From Nephrocerus scutellatus (Eukaryota; Arthropoda; Insecta; Diptera; Pipunculidae): a stretch of 64,000 nt of DNA. Of this stretch, positions 43,475-53,638 are shown one piece after another. Under the pieces are notes generated by a model. It was given only the letters and a program-made list of their open reading frames with translations. It was not told the origin of the DNA and ran no database searches. The position numbers were made by a program, and so were the translations under genes. Each line of letters starts with the position of its first letter. The stretch's first letter is position 1. The stretch is from the NCBI GenBank assembly GCA_947095585.1, contig OX352761.1:24767777-24831776 (forward strand). Reading direction: 5' to 3'.

Positions 43475-44534
43475 TTAGCAATGGAAAATAATTTCATTCA
43501 AATGGCTGACTCGGCTGGCCATGCAGTAGCCTACACGATCGGTGCAATTTTTAAGCACATTATCGATTGTGTGCAGCTGTATTTCACCAATGGCTTCACG
43601 AATATTGTCCTTTAAAGCGTCAATTGTCTCTGGCTTGTCGGCGTAACACTTATCTTTTAGGGCACCCCACAAATAATAGTCTTACGGTGTCAAATCGCAG
43701 CTCCGAGGTGGCCAAACGACATCAGCTCTGCGGCTGATAATGCGATCTTCAAAAACATGGCGCAAAACATCGAGTGTAGCTTCGGCTGTGTGGCACGTAG
43801 CGCCGTCCTGTTGAAACCAAATGTTGACAATATCCTCCTCTTCAATTTTTGTGAACAAATCGCCATTGACTGTAACGGCCACTCCTTGCTCATTTTCGAA
43901 GAAAAATGGCCCAATTATGCCTCTGGACCAAAATCCGCACCAAACAGTGACTCGTTTTGGGTGTACCGGCTTTTCAATGTATGCGTGCTGGTTTTCTCTG
44001 CCCCAAATGCGACAATTTTGCTTGTTTACATACCCGCCAAGATCAAAATGAGCTTCATCCGAAAAGATGATTTTTTTTGGCAAAATCGGCATCTTCTGTA
44101 AGTCGATCGTAGGCCCACTCAGCGAAGCGAAAACGCATTGGATGGTCAGTTGGCTTCAACTCCTGAACCAATTGGACTTTGTATGGCGTCATACCAAGGT
44201 CTTTATGCAAAATTCGTCTCAATGATGTCTCCGAAATGTTCAATTGTTGAGAACGACGGTGAATTGATGTTGATGGCGCTTCACGCACACTTTCTGCCAC
44301 AGCATCAATATTCTCGGGTGTACGCACTGTTTTTGGCTTTTCACGCTTTGGTTTATCGATGAGGATGCCAGTTTCTTTCACTTTTTTCACAAGATAACGA
44401 ACATACGGAGCTGACGGTGCTTCTCTTCTTCCAAAATCCGTACGCAATTTTCGCACACATTCTGCAACATTACCATGATTTTCAAAGTAATGTCGCAATA
44501 TTTTTCAGCGTTGTTCAAGCGTACACACAACCAT
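43475..44534 (-). pseudogene. DD41D transposase, three lesions
   Basis: ATG at 44532-44534 opens MVVCTLEQR, then TGA (44505-44507) at codon 10; KILRHYFENHGNVAECVRKL (first helix-turn-helix); PTVRTPENIDAV-like linker; TSIHRRSQQLNISETSLRRI (second HTH); DHPMRFRFAEWAYDRL. A frameshift lies in the T/A run near 44071. Then KKIIFSDEAHFDLGGYVNKQ (first Asp); GATCHTAEATLDVLRHVF preceded by FQQD (second Asp); WPPRSCDLTP, TAA, DYYLWGALKD (third Asp); SHLNEIIFHC and stop at 43475. About 350 codons, normal for the family. Known function: cut-and-paste of the TIR-bounded element at TA sites. This copy cannot make a full protein. Confidence 0.9.
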
Positions 44535-44613
44535 ATTCGTTCAGCGGAAGGATACAACTAATTATCTGTCAAATCAGATATAAGCTTAGTGTTACCATTC
44601 ACGAAATAGGCAC

Positions 44614-44648
44614 TAGTTGAAAAAAAAAACTTTAGATGGCGGACTCTT
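44614..44648. repeat. right terminal inverted repeat of the rosa-like element
   Basis: Complement reads AAGAGTCCGCCATCTAAAG plus a T-run. Differs from the left repeat at a few positions outside the GTCCGCCA core. Confidence 0.85.
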
Positions 44649-44650
44649 TA

Positions 44651-45880
44651 GAACTGGAATCCCACTCGTATTTCCAGTACTCCATTGCCTCGAAGTTTGT
44701 ACTCTTTAGTTCATGGGCTCTTTTAAAAGAAGGTCGTCGAGATTCAGGGCGGGAAAGGGCGCTACGCTCGATATCTTTATGAATGGGGAGAAGGTTGTTG
44801 GCATTGATGTTCTCATATTCTCGTTGAAGAGCATTTATACGTCTTAGCTTTGCTGGCTGTATATTGCTTAGTACGGGGAGAAATCGGGTTGGTGTTGAGC
44901 TGATTGTGCTTGAGATTATGCTTATTGAAGAATTTAGTTGACAGTCTATTTTATTTTTGTGAGCACTATTGAGCCAGACCGGGAAATGGTATTCAGCAGC
45001 GGATAAAACCAAGCACTGACTGGCGGAGCGGTTTATCTTTGCAGGTGCTCCCCATGTTTTTGACGCTAGCTTCTGAATGATGTTATTTCGAGTTTTTGTT
45101 TTGCTGCAAAATTTGTAAGGTGCTTCTTAAATGACAACGTTCGGTCCAGAGTTACTGCCAGGTATTTTGGTGTAGGGTTGTGAGTTAGTTACACGTTGTT
45201 GAATCTAACTTTAAGTTTTGTTTTCGCGATTTTGTTGTTAAGGTGGAAACAATTAACCTCCGTTTTGCTTTTGCTGAACCATAACCTCCATTTTTTGAGG
45301 CATAAGCTCAGTTTACAAAGATCTGCGGTAGGGATTTTTTTCTTTTGTTCTATGTTTTGGTGTTGGGTAGCTATAGCGAGGTTGTTAGCATATGCAAACT
45401 TCTTTGAAGATGTCTCTGGGAGATCATAGGTGTAGAGGTCAAATAGTAGCGGTGCTAACACGGATCCCTGGGGTAGCCCGTTGTTGAGTTTTCTTGGCCC
45501 TCTCTTTGCATCATCGATAAAGACTTGATTTGATCTATCACTGAGCATATTATTAAGAATGCTTGCTATTTTGATGCAGGGTACGATCTGAAGAAGCTTG
45601 GCTTGGTATTCTGCTTCTATGTGTGTGGTTGGAGCCAGCACTTGGTTGCTGCAGCTGCGCATAGATCTAAAGCCTGCCTGTAAATAAATCTTTCGAAATG
45701 CTTGCATCTTTATGTTTCCCAGGCTTATGCAAGGCCATGTCTTTTGACTTTTTGAGTTCGTAAGGGAAGGTTATCGTTTCTAGAATGTCTGAATAGAAGC
45801 GTGCGAGCTAACTTTTGAAATGCGTTTCACTCTGAAGGAGAAACTCGCTGATTAGATTTTCGCCATTTTTAGGTTGAACA
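44651..45880 (-). mobile_element. LINE-F RT (jockey-like), right of the nested transposon
   Basis: Minus strand from 45880: ETHFKS.LARFYSDILETIT; PYELKKSKDMALHKPGKHK; LQAGFRSMRSCSNQVLAPTT; IASILNNMLSDRSNQVFIDD; LNNGLPQGSVLAPLLFDLYT; KFAYANNLAIATQHQNIEQ (the catalytic YADD has become YANN); SLCLKKWRLWFSKSKTEVNC; then EYHFPVWLNSAHKNKIDCQL; SNIQPAKLRRINALQREYEN; SRRPSFKRAHELKS; YWKYEWDSSSKES. The region encoding the first palm Asp (…FLDLSAAYD) is deleted. Clearly inactive. Confidence 0.85.
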
Positions 45881-46570
45881 GGTTAAAAGCAAGTAAAGAT
45901 ATCCCGATCACTATCAAGCCGACAAGAGGATGGCCTGGTCTGCTTCCTCTTCAACCTGGCATTGGAGGAGTTGATAGGAGTCTTTGATGTAATGGTGAAA
46001 GGAACAACGCAGACGATTGGTAGAAACTCAAGAGCTGTACAGGAAGATTTTTGCTGGATCGAGCGGGCGACGCAAGACCTGGTGCTGTACATAAACGAGC
46101 AAGTGTCATGGTAGATGGTAGCAACCTCTGCTAGCAGAAAATCCAACATTGGGCCCTTATTTAAGATAGTTAAGCATGAATTCGTAGTAGTGCAATCATG
46201 CTTCAGTGCTTAAAACTCGTTGGTCAATTGTAGCAGCCGATTATAGCATGAAACCAGAAATACGTACACGATTGCTCGAAGCCAACAAAGCCTACCTTAG
46301 TCTGTAAGGACTCTTCAAATGTAGGAGTTTAATCATGACATCCAAACTGCTGTTGTAAAAGGCTATAGCCATATAAAAGTACATATAGATGGATCCGAGA
46401 CTTGGGTGCTTACCACAAATCACTCTGACCTCTAAGTGTTCGAGTCTTATGGAGAATTGTTGGCCGCATGCTGAGACTTGTAATTAATAAGAAATATGAT
46501 CGTTATACAGAGAATTAAGTTCTGTTTGCTCCGGTGTGCAGGAAACCTAGCTTTCAAGAATGAAAAGGAT
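45881..46570 (+). mobile_element. LINE-A RT fragment
   Basis: DGLVCFLFNLALEELIGVFD; a short deletion across the YADD box (joins VKGTTQ to TIGRNSRAVQED); DLVLYINEQ; SASRKSNIGPLFKIVK; NSMKPEIRTRLLEANKAYLS; SKLLL.KAIAI; YMDPRLGCLPQI-type remnants; then the C-terminal LCFVCSGVQET to 46570. Frameshifts every 50-100 bp. Confidence 0.75.
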
Positions 46571-47200
46571 GAACTTTCTGGATCTGGCACCGAGTTTTTT
46601 TTTTGATAAATACTTTCCTTAGCCATTGTAACGGAATTAGTAACCAACACGAAAAATGACGGCATTTTACAATACTTAAGTACCAATCCATTACACCAGC
46701 CATTACCATTACGAAAATGTAAAAATGTGAATGAAAAACTTTTATTAGACAAACTTTGTAAGCTTTTACGGAAAAAATTTCGTATTTGGAAAGCCTTTGT
46801 TGAACAGGCTTTGTATTGAATTGTTTCACCGAAAACCATTGCATATTTATGGGTGGTATTGTTGTGAGCATGTATATAAGATCATGTGGAGAGTTTTATA
46901 GCATTATGTACTGTTTCTTTCATGTATCACATACATGATGTGGTTGAGCTTATGTGTATGGGCTATTTTTGGTACTTGTACCATATATGTATCTGGGCTC
47001 GTATATAATATGCAGAGTTTTATATAGGATTTGCTAGATGGTTTTCTAAAATAGAACCTTCACGAAACTGTTGATTTGGCATAAATACAACAAAGTCTTA
47101 GCGCATTCAGTTGATGCACTTCTCCCGTCCGTTCGTTCTAAAGAGAGAGAGAGAGCATTTTTTAAGCTTTGTTGCTTTTTTTAGAGCCAGCTACAACGGT
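46571..47200. other. no gene recognised
   Basis: AT-rich, with gagagagagaga near 47146. Two overlapping minus frames (46447-46871) have no recognisable product. Confidence 0.4.
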
Positions 47201-48345
47201 GGGTACATTCCTATTAAGCTTTAGAAGCTACAAAGAATTCCCTGTCTAGGAATAACGTCTAGGAATGCCCTACAACTGCATTAGAAGCTGTTGTAGGGCT
47301 TTCACCCCTGTCAATCTTCGTTAGAAAGATGGCCGCTAGATGCGCTATTAAGCTGCAACTAGAATATAGCTACAAACCAGCTGACAACGTGGGACACCTG
47401 AAAATTCTTGACTCAATTCCAGAAAGTGACATGTTTTGCACTATCCCTGACAGTGAGTACTGTTTTGGCAGGTTATTTGAGGTTAAAATATTGGACTGGG
47501 CAATCTGGTCTAATGGTGGTCCAGCACTGGACGATAAGGGTCGGATCTGGTCCGCAGACGGATCGAAGATGGAATCTAGAGTGGGAGCTGGGCCAAACAC
47601 CAAGATCTCGATACCAATGGGTAGCAGTCTTACTGTTTTCCAAGCTGATGTCTATGGTATTGAGGTCTGCACTAGGATTAAACTTAGTAAGGGTCTTAGA
47701 GGCGATACGAATTATATCATTTCAGATAGTCAAGCAGCACTGAAAGCGATATGGTCTAAAAATAATGGACTCTAAATCAATTAAATGTTGCTACGATGCA
47801 CTGCAAATCCTGGCAGGACATAACAGAGTAAAATTCGGTTGAGTCCCTCCAGTGAATTGCAGGCAACAAACATGCAGAGGAACTAAACAGGGATGGTTCA
47901 GAATATGCGTTCTTAAGATGTCAACTGGGCTGCCACCACAGCAATGATTAATAAGTGGGAAGGTAGACTTCATCTGGCCCATTGGGATCCCAGGGCTTAG
48001 ACAATCCAAACGGTTATTCAGAGCAAGTTCATACAAATAAATCTTTGATCTAAACAAGGAAAGCATCAGAAAGCTGATGAGCTTTCTCGCAGGTCATTGT
48101 GGCCAGCGATATCACCTTAGCAAAATTAATATTGACTCAAACACGGAATGTAGGTTCTGTTCGGAGGATGTTGAAACATCCGGGCACATTCTCTGTGATT
48201 GTCCAGCAATGATCTGGCTAAGAAGATGTATTTTCCACAACCCAATATGTTCGTCGGCAGATCTGCGAAACTCTGCCACCTAGGACATAATATCCTCCAT
48301 TAGGGAGTTAGTAAGTCTCAGTAGCCAATTGGGCTAGGGTTTATC
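47201..48345 (+). mobile_element. LINE-D copy (RNase H and Cys/His end)
   Basis: Starts with KLQRIPCLGITSRNALQL; a 148-codon frame 47329-47775 then reads MAARCAIKLQLEYSYKPADN, GHLKILDSIPESDMF, GRIWSADGSKMESRVGAGPN (RNase H first Asp in ADGS), LTVFQADVYGIEVCTRIKLS (Glu region shifted to AD), NYIISDSQAALKAIWSKNN (SDSQAAL Asp kept). After stops: MSFLAGHCGQRYHLSKINID, TECRFCSEDVETSGHILCDC (C-x2-C...H...C finger). This is the best-preserved RNase H domain in the window; RT absent. Confidence 0.85.
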
Positions 48346-48779
48346 TTTAAAAAAAAAACAGCTGTTGGTTTTTCAAATTCAACCAGACTACTTGAAAAGT
48401 ACTTGCAAGAAGATAGAGTTACCGTCTAACTGAAATATTAGCTAACTAAAAAGTAAAAGCTTGTGAAAGGAACTTAAAGAAAAGGCAAAAACAAATTTGG
48501 AAAAACTTAATGGCTGCAGTGAGGTATACCATACATCGCCTTGTGAATTTAAGGCACCCCAACCCCCTTAGGCCAAAAAGTTTTGCTATATTTCAGGAAT
48601 TTAGTTAAGATTGAGTTTTTGAACTTTAAAGGAAGTAGTTTTGCTTTAGCAATCATAATATGTCTGAATAGCCACTGTCATAAATGTCAAAATTATTTCC
48701 ATAAACCTTACTGAAGCAATCTAAGAGCCCTTGATGACAACTTGAATTGCAGATCCTATAATAACGTGCTGGTACTTAC
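48346..48779. other. no gene recognised
   Basis: AT-rich, between the LINE-D end and the host-like exon. If the donor at 48779 is used, this is the start of an intron on the minus strand. Confidence 0.35.
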
Positions 48780-49245
48780 CAAGACGACTATAAATCTAGT
48801 TCGAACACCGTCACCTATCAGACTCGCATCTCGTCGATTGCCGCCTGTGGCACTTGTTGCTGCAAATGAGCTCCGCCAGTGGTCGTCGTCATACCAATGC
48901 TATCCGGCTGCTGAGACGATGACGACGACGACGACGGATGCTGATGGGAATGCTGCTGATGATGATGCGTTTTCGATGTGGCGCTGCTAACGCCACTGCT
49001 GCTGCTGTTGGAACTGACACCACTGTTTACACTGTTCATTTGTGTTTGATCTGACAGAATATTGCAACCAATGCCGGATGATGCTGTGCGAATGGGCGGC
49101 CTCGGAGCTCGTATACTATGATGGAGTCCACTGCCGCTGACAATGCCGCTCATAACATTTCCATTTGGCTGATGTTTGCTTTGTTGCTGTTGATATTGTT
49201 GTTGTTGTTGTTGTTGTTGTTGCTGTTGTTGATGTTGCTGGGCTT
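48780..49245 (-). CDS. host-like exon with poly-Gln tract, unknown protein
   Basis: Minus strand: acceptor ttttctcttgtcattacag (AG at 49247-49246), then a 466-bp segment ending at a consensus donor CTTG|GTAAGTA (48779). The frame entered after two bases is open for 141 codons: AQQHQQQ, a poly-Gln run, QSKHQPNGNVMSGIVSGSGL, HHSIRAPRPPIRTASSGIGC, a Ser/Asn-rich stretch, a His/Gln/Ser-rich stretch, HLQQQVPQAAIDEMRV, TGA at 48818-48820. A second frame (KPSNINNSNNN..., stop at about 49150) fits the phase of the upstream exon better. Low-complexity, disordered composition like fly regulatory proteins; no domain recognised. The stop only 38 bases before a perfect donor is odd. Not a LINE: no RT or endonuclease motif. 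Confidence 0.55.
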
Positions 49246-49537
49246 CTGTAATGACAAGAGAAAAGCGCGCATGTTCGATGAAAGTGCGACAATTGTGTTA
49301 AGGTAGGAAAATCTGAAACCACATTGACAATTTGATAGCGCCATAGATAGACATAGATAGAGAGCAAGATAACGAGAGATATATGTATACTGTACGTACG
49401 TATATATGCCCCATGCTAGTAACCAACTGGTACAGGAGGGAACAAATGAGCTGTAACATTATCCAGCAGTTCTGCAATGCACTATTACACAATTCGATCC
49501 CCAGACTTCCTCCCATTGCCATCATTCCGAAACTTAC

Positions 49538-49644
49538 CATCCTAATCAATTTCAAATTTGCATCGGAATTATCCACCGAACGGAAGGTGTCTATTAAGGG
49601 AGCGGACCGCAATGAAGCGACATTTACTCGATGCACTTCTGTGA
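49538..49644 (-). CDS. host-like internal exon, unknown protein
   Basis: Minus strand: acceptor tgtggttgttctcacag (AG at 49646-49645; an alternative AG sits 6 bases further in), then 107 bases open in a single frame, TEVHRVNVASLRSAPLIDTF then RSVDNSDANLKLIRM, ending at the donor ATG|GTAAGTT (49537). Only this frame is open; the other two have stops. The exon enters with two leftover bases and leaves in phase 0. The intron to the next exon-like segment (49246-49537) is 292 bp. The first upstream exon was not found. Confidence 0.5.
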
Positions 49645-50849
49645 CTGTGAGAACAACCACATGACACGGGCGCTTCGCTTGTCAGAAGTTATAATGCACA
49701 CTTTACACGACCGCAACCGTTGCAATATGGAACCAGGAAGAATTCCATTCCAGTAAAAGGGAAATATTTTGTCAATATATATACATATATAAAAAGGAAT
49801 CGCACGAGACTTTCCCATTAAATTTATTGACATGAGGCGGATGTTGTCCACCCAATTTTACGAGCACATAAACTAACGGTGATCATAGTAACAGTTGCGC
49901 TTCATAATAAACGCTTGTCCGGATGAGCGAGTAGCAAAGGTATACATATGTATATGTGTCTGTTAAGTACTTGTATGTGTCGAGTATAGCGTATAGTTCC
50001 GCGAATTCCACATTAAATATTCACGGGATAATGAAGCGGATGCTGCGAAAGCATCGTAGCGAGCTGTGCTACTGTGGTTTTATGGTTACAGTTATGCGGT
50101 CAGGATCAGAGGACAATTAGTGGTCTTGATAATATCATGGGAAATTTCCGAATGCCATGAATCTTAATCAGTTTCCTGTGTGTACGCATCGAAGTTGCAC
50201 AGAGTGCATCTGATAAGCGGAAGGATATGTCAAATTTATCAAATAAATGAGAGAGAGAGAGAGCGTGTAAAATCGTATATCGTATAAAATCTTATATTTA
50301 GATGTCGATCATAACTATTAACTTTGTTTTTGTTGCAAAACTGCAATTAAACATCCATAGAAATCGCTATATTGTCATAATCTGTCATAATGTTGTAAAG
50401 AATTACATTTGACATAATTTTTAACAAACTGTCACAAAGAATCGACATCTGACACAAATAGTAAAATGCTTTTGTCATAATTCTTCAAACTTGAATGAGA
50501 GAGAGAAACTTAGGCCCTTTTCCAATCCAATACTTATTTGATTGTGGACACCTACTTATTTGAATAAGTTTGCTGGTGAGGTGACTTATTAATGACGTCA
50601 AATACGTTTAGCCAAACAAGTAAGTATCTAATTGGAAAAAGCACTTAAATATTAAATTATAAATTATAATATAATATAGAATTATAACCCATATTAGAAA
50701 CTGTATTTTTAAATTCACCACTAATCAATAATTTTTCTCCACTGAGTCATAACAAAGAATTAACCTGATTGTTTGGTACTAGCTAGATAGTATAGAATGA
50801 AACAGAATTGGGTATATACCCTGTGTGGAATAATTGCAGATTTTCCGCT
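49645..50849. other. no gene recognised
   Basis: AT-rich, with a gagagagagagag run near 50250 and again near 50498, and repeated tgtcataat words at 50375-50490. Presumed intronic or upstream DNA of the host-like exons. Confidence 0.35.
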
Positions 50850-51160
50850 CTGCAAACATTAGCCTTACATCTTCAATGAACGAGCAAATGTCCGTTCTGG
50901 ATCCTCCGGCATCGACCATATTAAGGTAAGTATAGGGGCCATCGTCAAAGCGTTGATTCTCCGCTTCACTTTGTTTTTATCAATTTCTAAAAGCGTTCGA
51001 CTCTGTATACAGAGAGTGCCTCACGTAGAAGAGGCATTCTTAGCAAATTGCTAGCTATTATAAAAGATAGTTTTGAAGGTGCAAAGTTTTACGGTCTGCA
51101 TAGGAAGAATTTGAAATCCGATGCGACAAATTTGCCTAATAGCATGGTTATGATTATAGG
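50850..51160 (+). mobile_element. LINE RT fragment, family uncertain
   Basis: NEQMS then, after a frameshift, SGIDHIKVSIGAIVKA (the GFR.GSSCIDHI.TL region), FYQFLKAFDSVYRECL-like (the FIDF..AFDSV..E palm motif) and GILSKLLAIIKDSFEGAKFY. Closest to LINE-B/E-type reverse transcriptases but distinct from both in sequence. Confidence 0.6.
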
Positions 51161-51335
51161 ATTCATTGAGTACATTACAAAAATACGAATATGCCTACAA
51201 TGTAAATTACCGTGATCACAGCCTGCGTAGAAGAAAAGTGGCACGCTTAATGGCGTCCTAAGTCAAGAATGCATTTAGTAATAAATGAAAGTGTTCTTCC
51301 TGTCACTTGAAGATCGGCTATAAAGTACCGATACT

Positions 51336-51604
51336 GTGGGCCGGTTGCTCAGTGGTTAAGTGCATATGGATTTCTTAGCAGGGTGTTCGTATTTCGAACA
51401 CAGAAACCGCCAAAATTATTTTTCTCGCGAATGTCTGACAAACATCCGAGAGTAATAACTAGTCACTGAAAGCTTCTCAAATTGCTGTTCGGATACGGCA
51501 TTTAATTGTAGATCCTTTGTGTGCAAAATATACATGCACAACACAAATAGTCGCGAGAGGCTAGGCGTTGTACCGCAACTGTCTGTCGTGCCGAATATTA
51601 TTAA
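51336..51604 (+). mobile_element. SINE-1 copy 3
   Basis: Head gggccggttgctcagtggtt (A-box region, tRNA-like) and a decayed B box (gttcgtatttcg); body ctcgcgaatgtctgacaaac, gaaagcttctcaaattgct; 3' end gcaactgtctgtcgtgccga and a short ATT tail. No target duplication identified. Its tail runs straight into a LINE-A fragment. Confidence 0.85.
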
Positions 51605-51690
51605 AAGGTTGCATCATTCTACGGACTCTTTTGTAAAACTTACACGCTATACGCGGCGTGCGGCACTAACTCTCTGTACTATTATATGAC
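51605..51690 (-). mobile_element. LINE-A fragment
   Basis: ggttgcatcattctacggac, tcttttgtaaaacttacacg and gtgcggcactaact follow 36566-36640 (gcgtcatattgcggactctt ...) in the same orientation. Very short and diverged. Confidence 0.4.
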
Positions 51691-51764
51691 TAATAAACTT
51701 AATTTTCGACTACGAACGCAAATCGTATATCTTTTAAGGTCTCGATAAGTATTTCTATGTGCGT

Positions 51765-51912
51765 TCCTTTTCAATTCACCTTTCGAATTCGACATTAAAT
51801 TGAGGTCCCTTATATTTGTGTGCAAAAATATAATACGTAAAACATAAATTGTCGCGTGAACCAAGGATTTGGACCGCAACGGTCTGTCGCGATATATATT
51901 TTTTTATTATTA
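51765..51912 (+). mobile_element. SINE-1 copy 4 (3' half)
   Basis: ttttcaattcacctttcgaa, ttaaattgaggtcccttata, tgtgtgcaaaaatataatac, gtcgcgtgaaccaaggattt, ggaccgcaacggtctgtcgc then a T/ATT tail. The tRNA-like head is missing. Confidence 0.8.
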
Positions 51913-52049
51913 TTCAATAGTATACATATTAATATGAACAAATAATAATAGAATAAAATAATAAAGAAAAGTTAGTTACATTTTGTAATATTTCTGACTT
52001 TAACAGTCTGAGGAATGTAAAACGATTTCACAACAAGGGTAAGGTGAAA

Positions 52050-52445
52050 AAATATTATCTCTGGTACGCTAAAAACCATTTTCTTAATAATTGAATATCA
52101 TGGTTAATGTCAGAAACCAAATTTAAACGGTACACTGAATTGAATTCTATCTAGGATCATCCGCAAAGGTTGTGATTTTTCCTACTAAGCTAAGATCAAG
52201 AAATTAATGTAAATTTAAAACAAGATAGGCCCAAGTAGAGAGCGGTGCGGTACACCTTGCATAAGACACTTTGAACGGCTTATCACAGACATCAACGCTT
52301 TGTGCTCTCTTGATAAAAGATTTTTTGTGTTTAACAAAGAGATCTGCACAAGATTTTTTAGAGCATCAAATCCCCTTTTTATAACCGAGCCAAAGTCAAG
52401 AAAGGCGCCATCGATGGAAAGACCCGTCCAAACTGTGCAGAACTA
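52050..52445 (-). mobile_element. LINE RT palm fragment (jockey/CR1 type)
   Basis: Minus strand: SIDGAFLDFGSVIKRGFDAL; VQISLLNTKNLLSREHKALM; CLMQGVPHRSLLGPILF (QGxPQGS region); then INFLDLSLVGKITTFADDPR with the FADD catalytic motif intact. Related in order to LINE-F but different in sequence. Confidence 0.65.
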
Positions 52446-52939
52446 AAATAATTATTTGAAAATATTTATATATTTAAAGTCTTTATTTATTTAAAATGTA
52501 TATTAATGGCTGAATTATAGCATTTTTTTAAAATGATATTTAATAGAATATTTCGGTGTTTATACCACTTTCAACGATAAAAAAAATTATTTAACAAAAA
52601 ACATTTATTCTTAAAAAAACGCTTTGTTTTGTTTTTTTGCAAATAAGGGATATGAAAAAAAAAACATTATTTGTAGAACTTTCTTTTTATGTGATACTAG
52701 CTTAAATAACCAGCGTTGCCATACTACCCTACCTCAAAGACTCTTTAAGACCCACCTTGAGATACCCACCCTCTCACATATAACAGCACTATTATTAATT
52801 TTATGTTTATTGTATTTTTAATTTTAATAAAGGGTATAGCCGTGGCGTAAGTCAGTCAGTGAGTTGTTCCTTGGTAATATGTTCTTGTACATGTATATGT
52901 ACAATTATTTTATTATTAACTACCGTTTTCGGGTATTTC
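52446..52939. other. unassigned DNA between two RT fragments
   Basis: AT-rich ~490 bp separating fingers (52940-53200) and palm (52050-52445) of what looks like one minus-strand LINE. Either an insertion or decayed RT. I see no ends that prove an insertion. Confidence 0.3.
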
Positions 52940-53200
52940 ATCCTTCTTCCAGTTTCTAACTTATACTCTTACTAAGGTACACAAAGACCCCATTTTTGAA
53001 TGTTTTTTTTGAAATACCTTAGCAATTGAAGGTAGTAGGAAATATGGTCTGTAGTTGTTTTTGTATGTTCTATTAGCCTTCTTGTTATAAGTTATTATGA
53101 GTTGTTATGAGCTATAATATTTGAACATTTAATTTCATCTGGAACAATGCCAGCTTCAATACTCAAATTAAAAATATTCTCTAACCGAGAAGAAGGTGGG
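52940..53200 (-). mobile_element. LINE RT fingers fragment
   Basis: Minus strand: LENIFNLSIEAGIVPDEIKC (the FN.SI..G.FPD.LK motif) and NRTYKNNYRPYFLLPSIAKV then FQKKHSKMG (NYRPIS.L...SK.FEK motif). Upstream in orientation of the palm fragment at 52050-52445; probably the same element. Confidence 0.6.
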
Positions 53201-53274
53201 TAAAAAGGACCTTAAAGAATTCGAAAAAAAAATGTCAACCAATCACACGTGACACATGCGTCATACATACGCGT

Positions 53275-53362
53275 TTTTTGACAAATCAGGATCAGTCGAG
53301 AGATTATTTGCGGAAACCCAGGAGCGTAGCACGGTTGTAGACCCTAATATGATGATGAAACA
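53275..53362 (+). mobile_element. LINE-A 3' end fragment
   Basis: gatcagtcgagagattattt gcggaaacccaggagcgtag, then cggttgtagaccctaatatg atgatgaaa, matching 28605-28676. Ends in the atgatgatg tail typical of the family. Confidence 0.7.
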
Positions 53363-53638
53363 AATAATTACCCTAATTGATCAAATAACAAATATAACAA
53401 ATACTAGCTGTTAACCCCGGCGTTACCCGAGACCCGCCAACCACAACCCCCAGCCCCCGGCGGGTAAGATTATCATCTCGAAAAACATTAAATGCAGAAT
53501 GGAATAACTTCTGTTTCTTTATGTCGGGGGTTAGATTGGTTTCAGTCAGAGAATTGGAGGGCATGAGATTTGCGCAGAACATCTCGGGTTTGTGAGCTGT
53601 AGGCCTATTACGTTCTGGTATTAGAAGTAAGAGGAAAG

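Larger units (their letters stand above)
43368..44648 (-). mobile_element. complete rosa-like (DD41D) Tc1/mariner transposon
   Basis: 1281 bp bounded by TA dinucleotides (43366-43367, 44649-44650). Terminal inverted repeats read aagggtccgccaaata...T-run on the left and aagagtccgccatcta...T-run (reverse complement) on the right. It contains one transposase gene on the minus strand, broken by a frameshift and two stops. The integration into LINE-F is precise: both LINE-F flanks read on. The catalytic spacing of 41 residues between the second and third Asp places it with the rosa group known from tephritids. Confidence 0.9.

Noticed and set aside
46447..46871. Two overlapping minus-strand frames of 105-130 codons
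   Set aside because: They overlap the end of a LINE-A fragment on the other strand, and composition gives no hint of a real protein.
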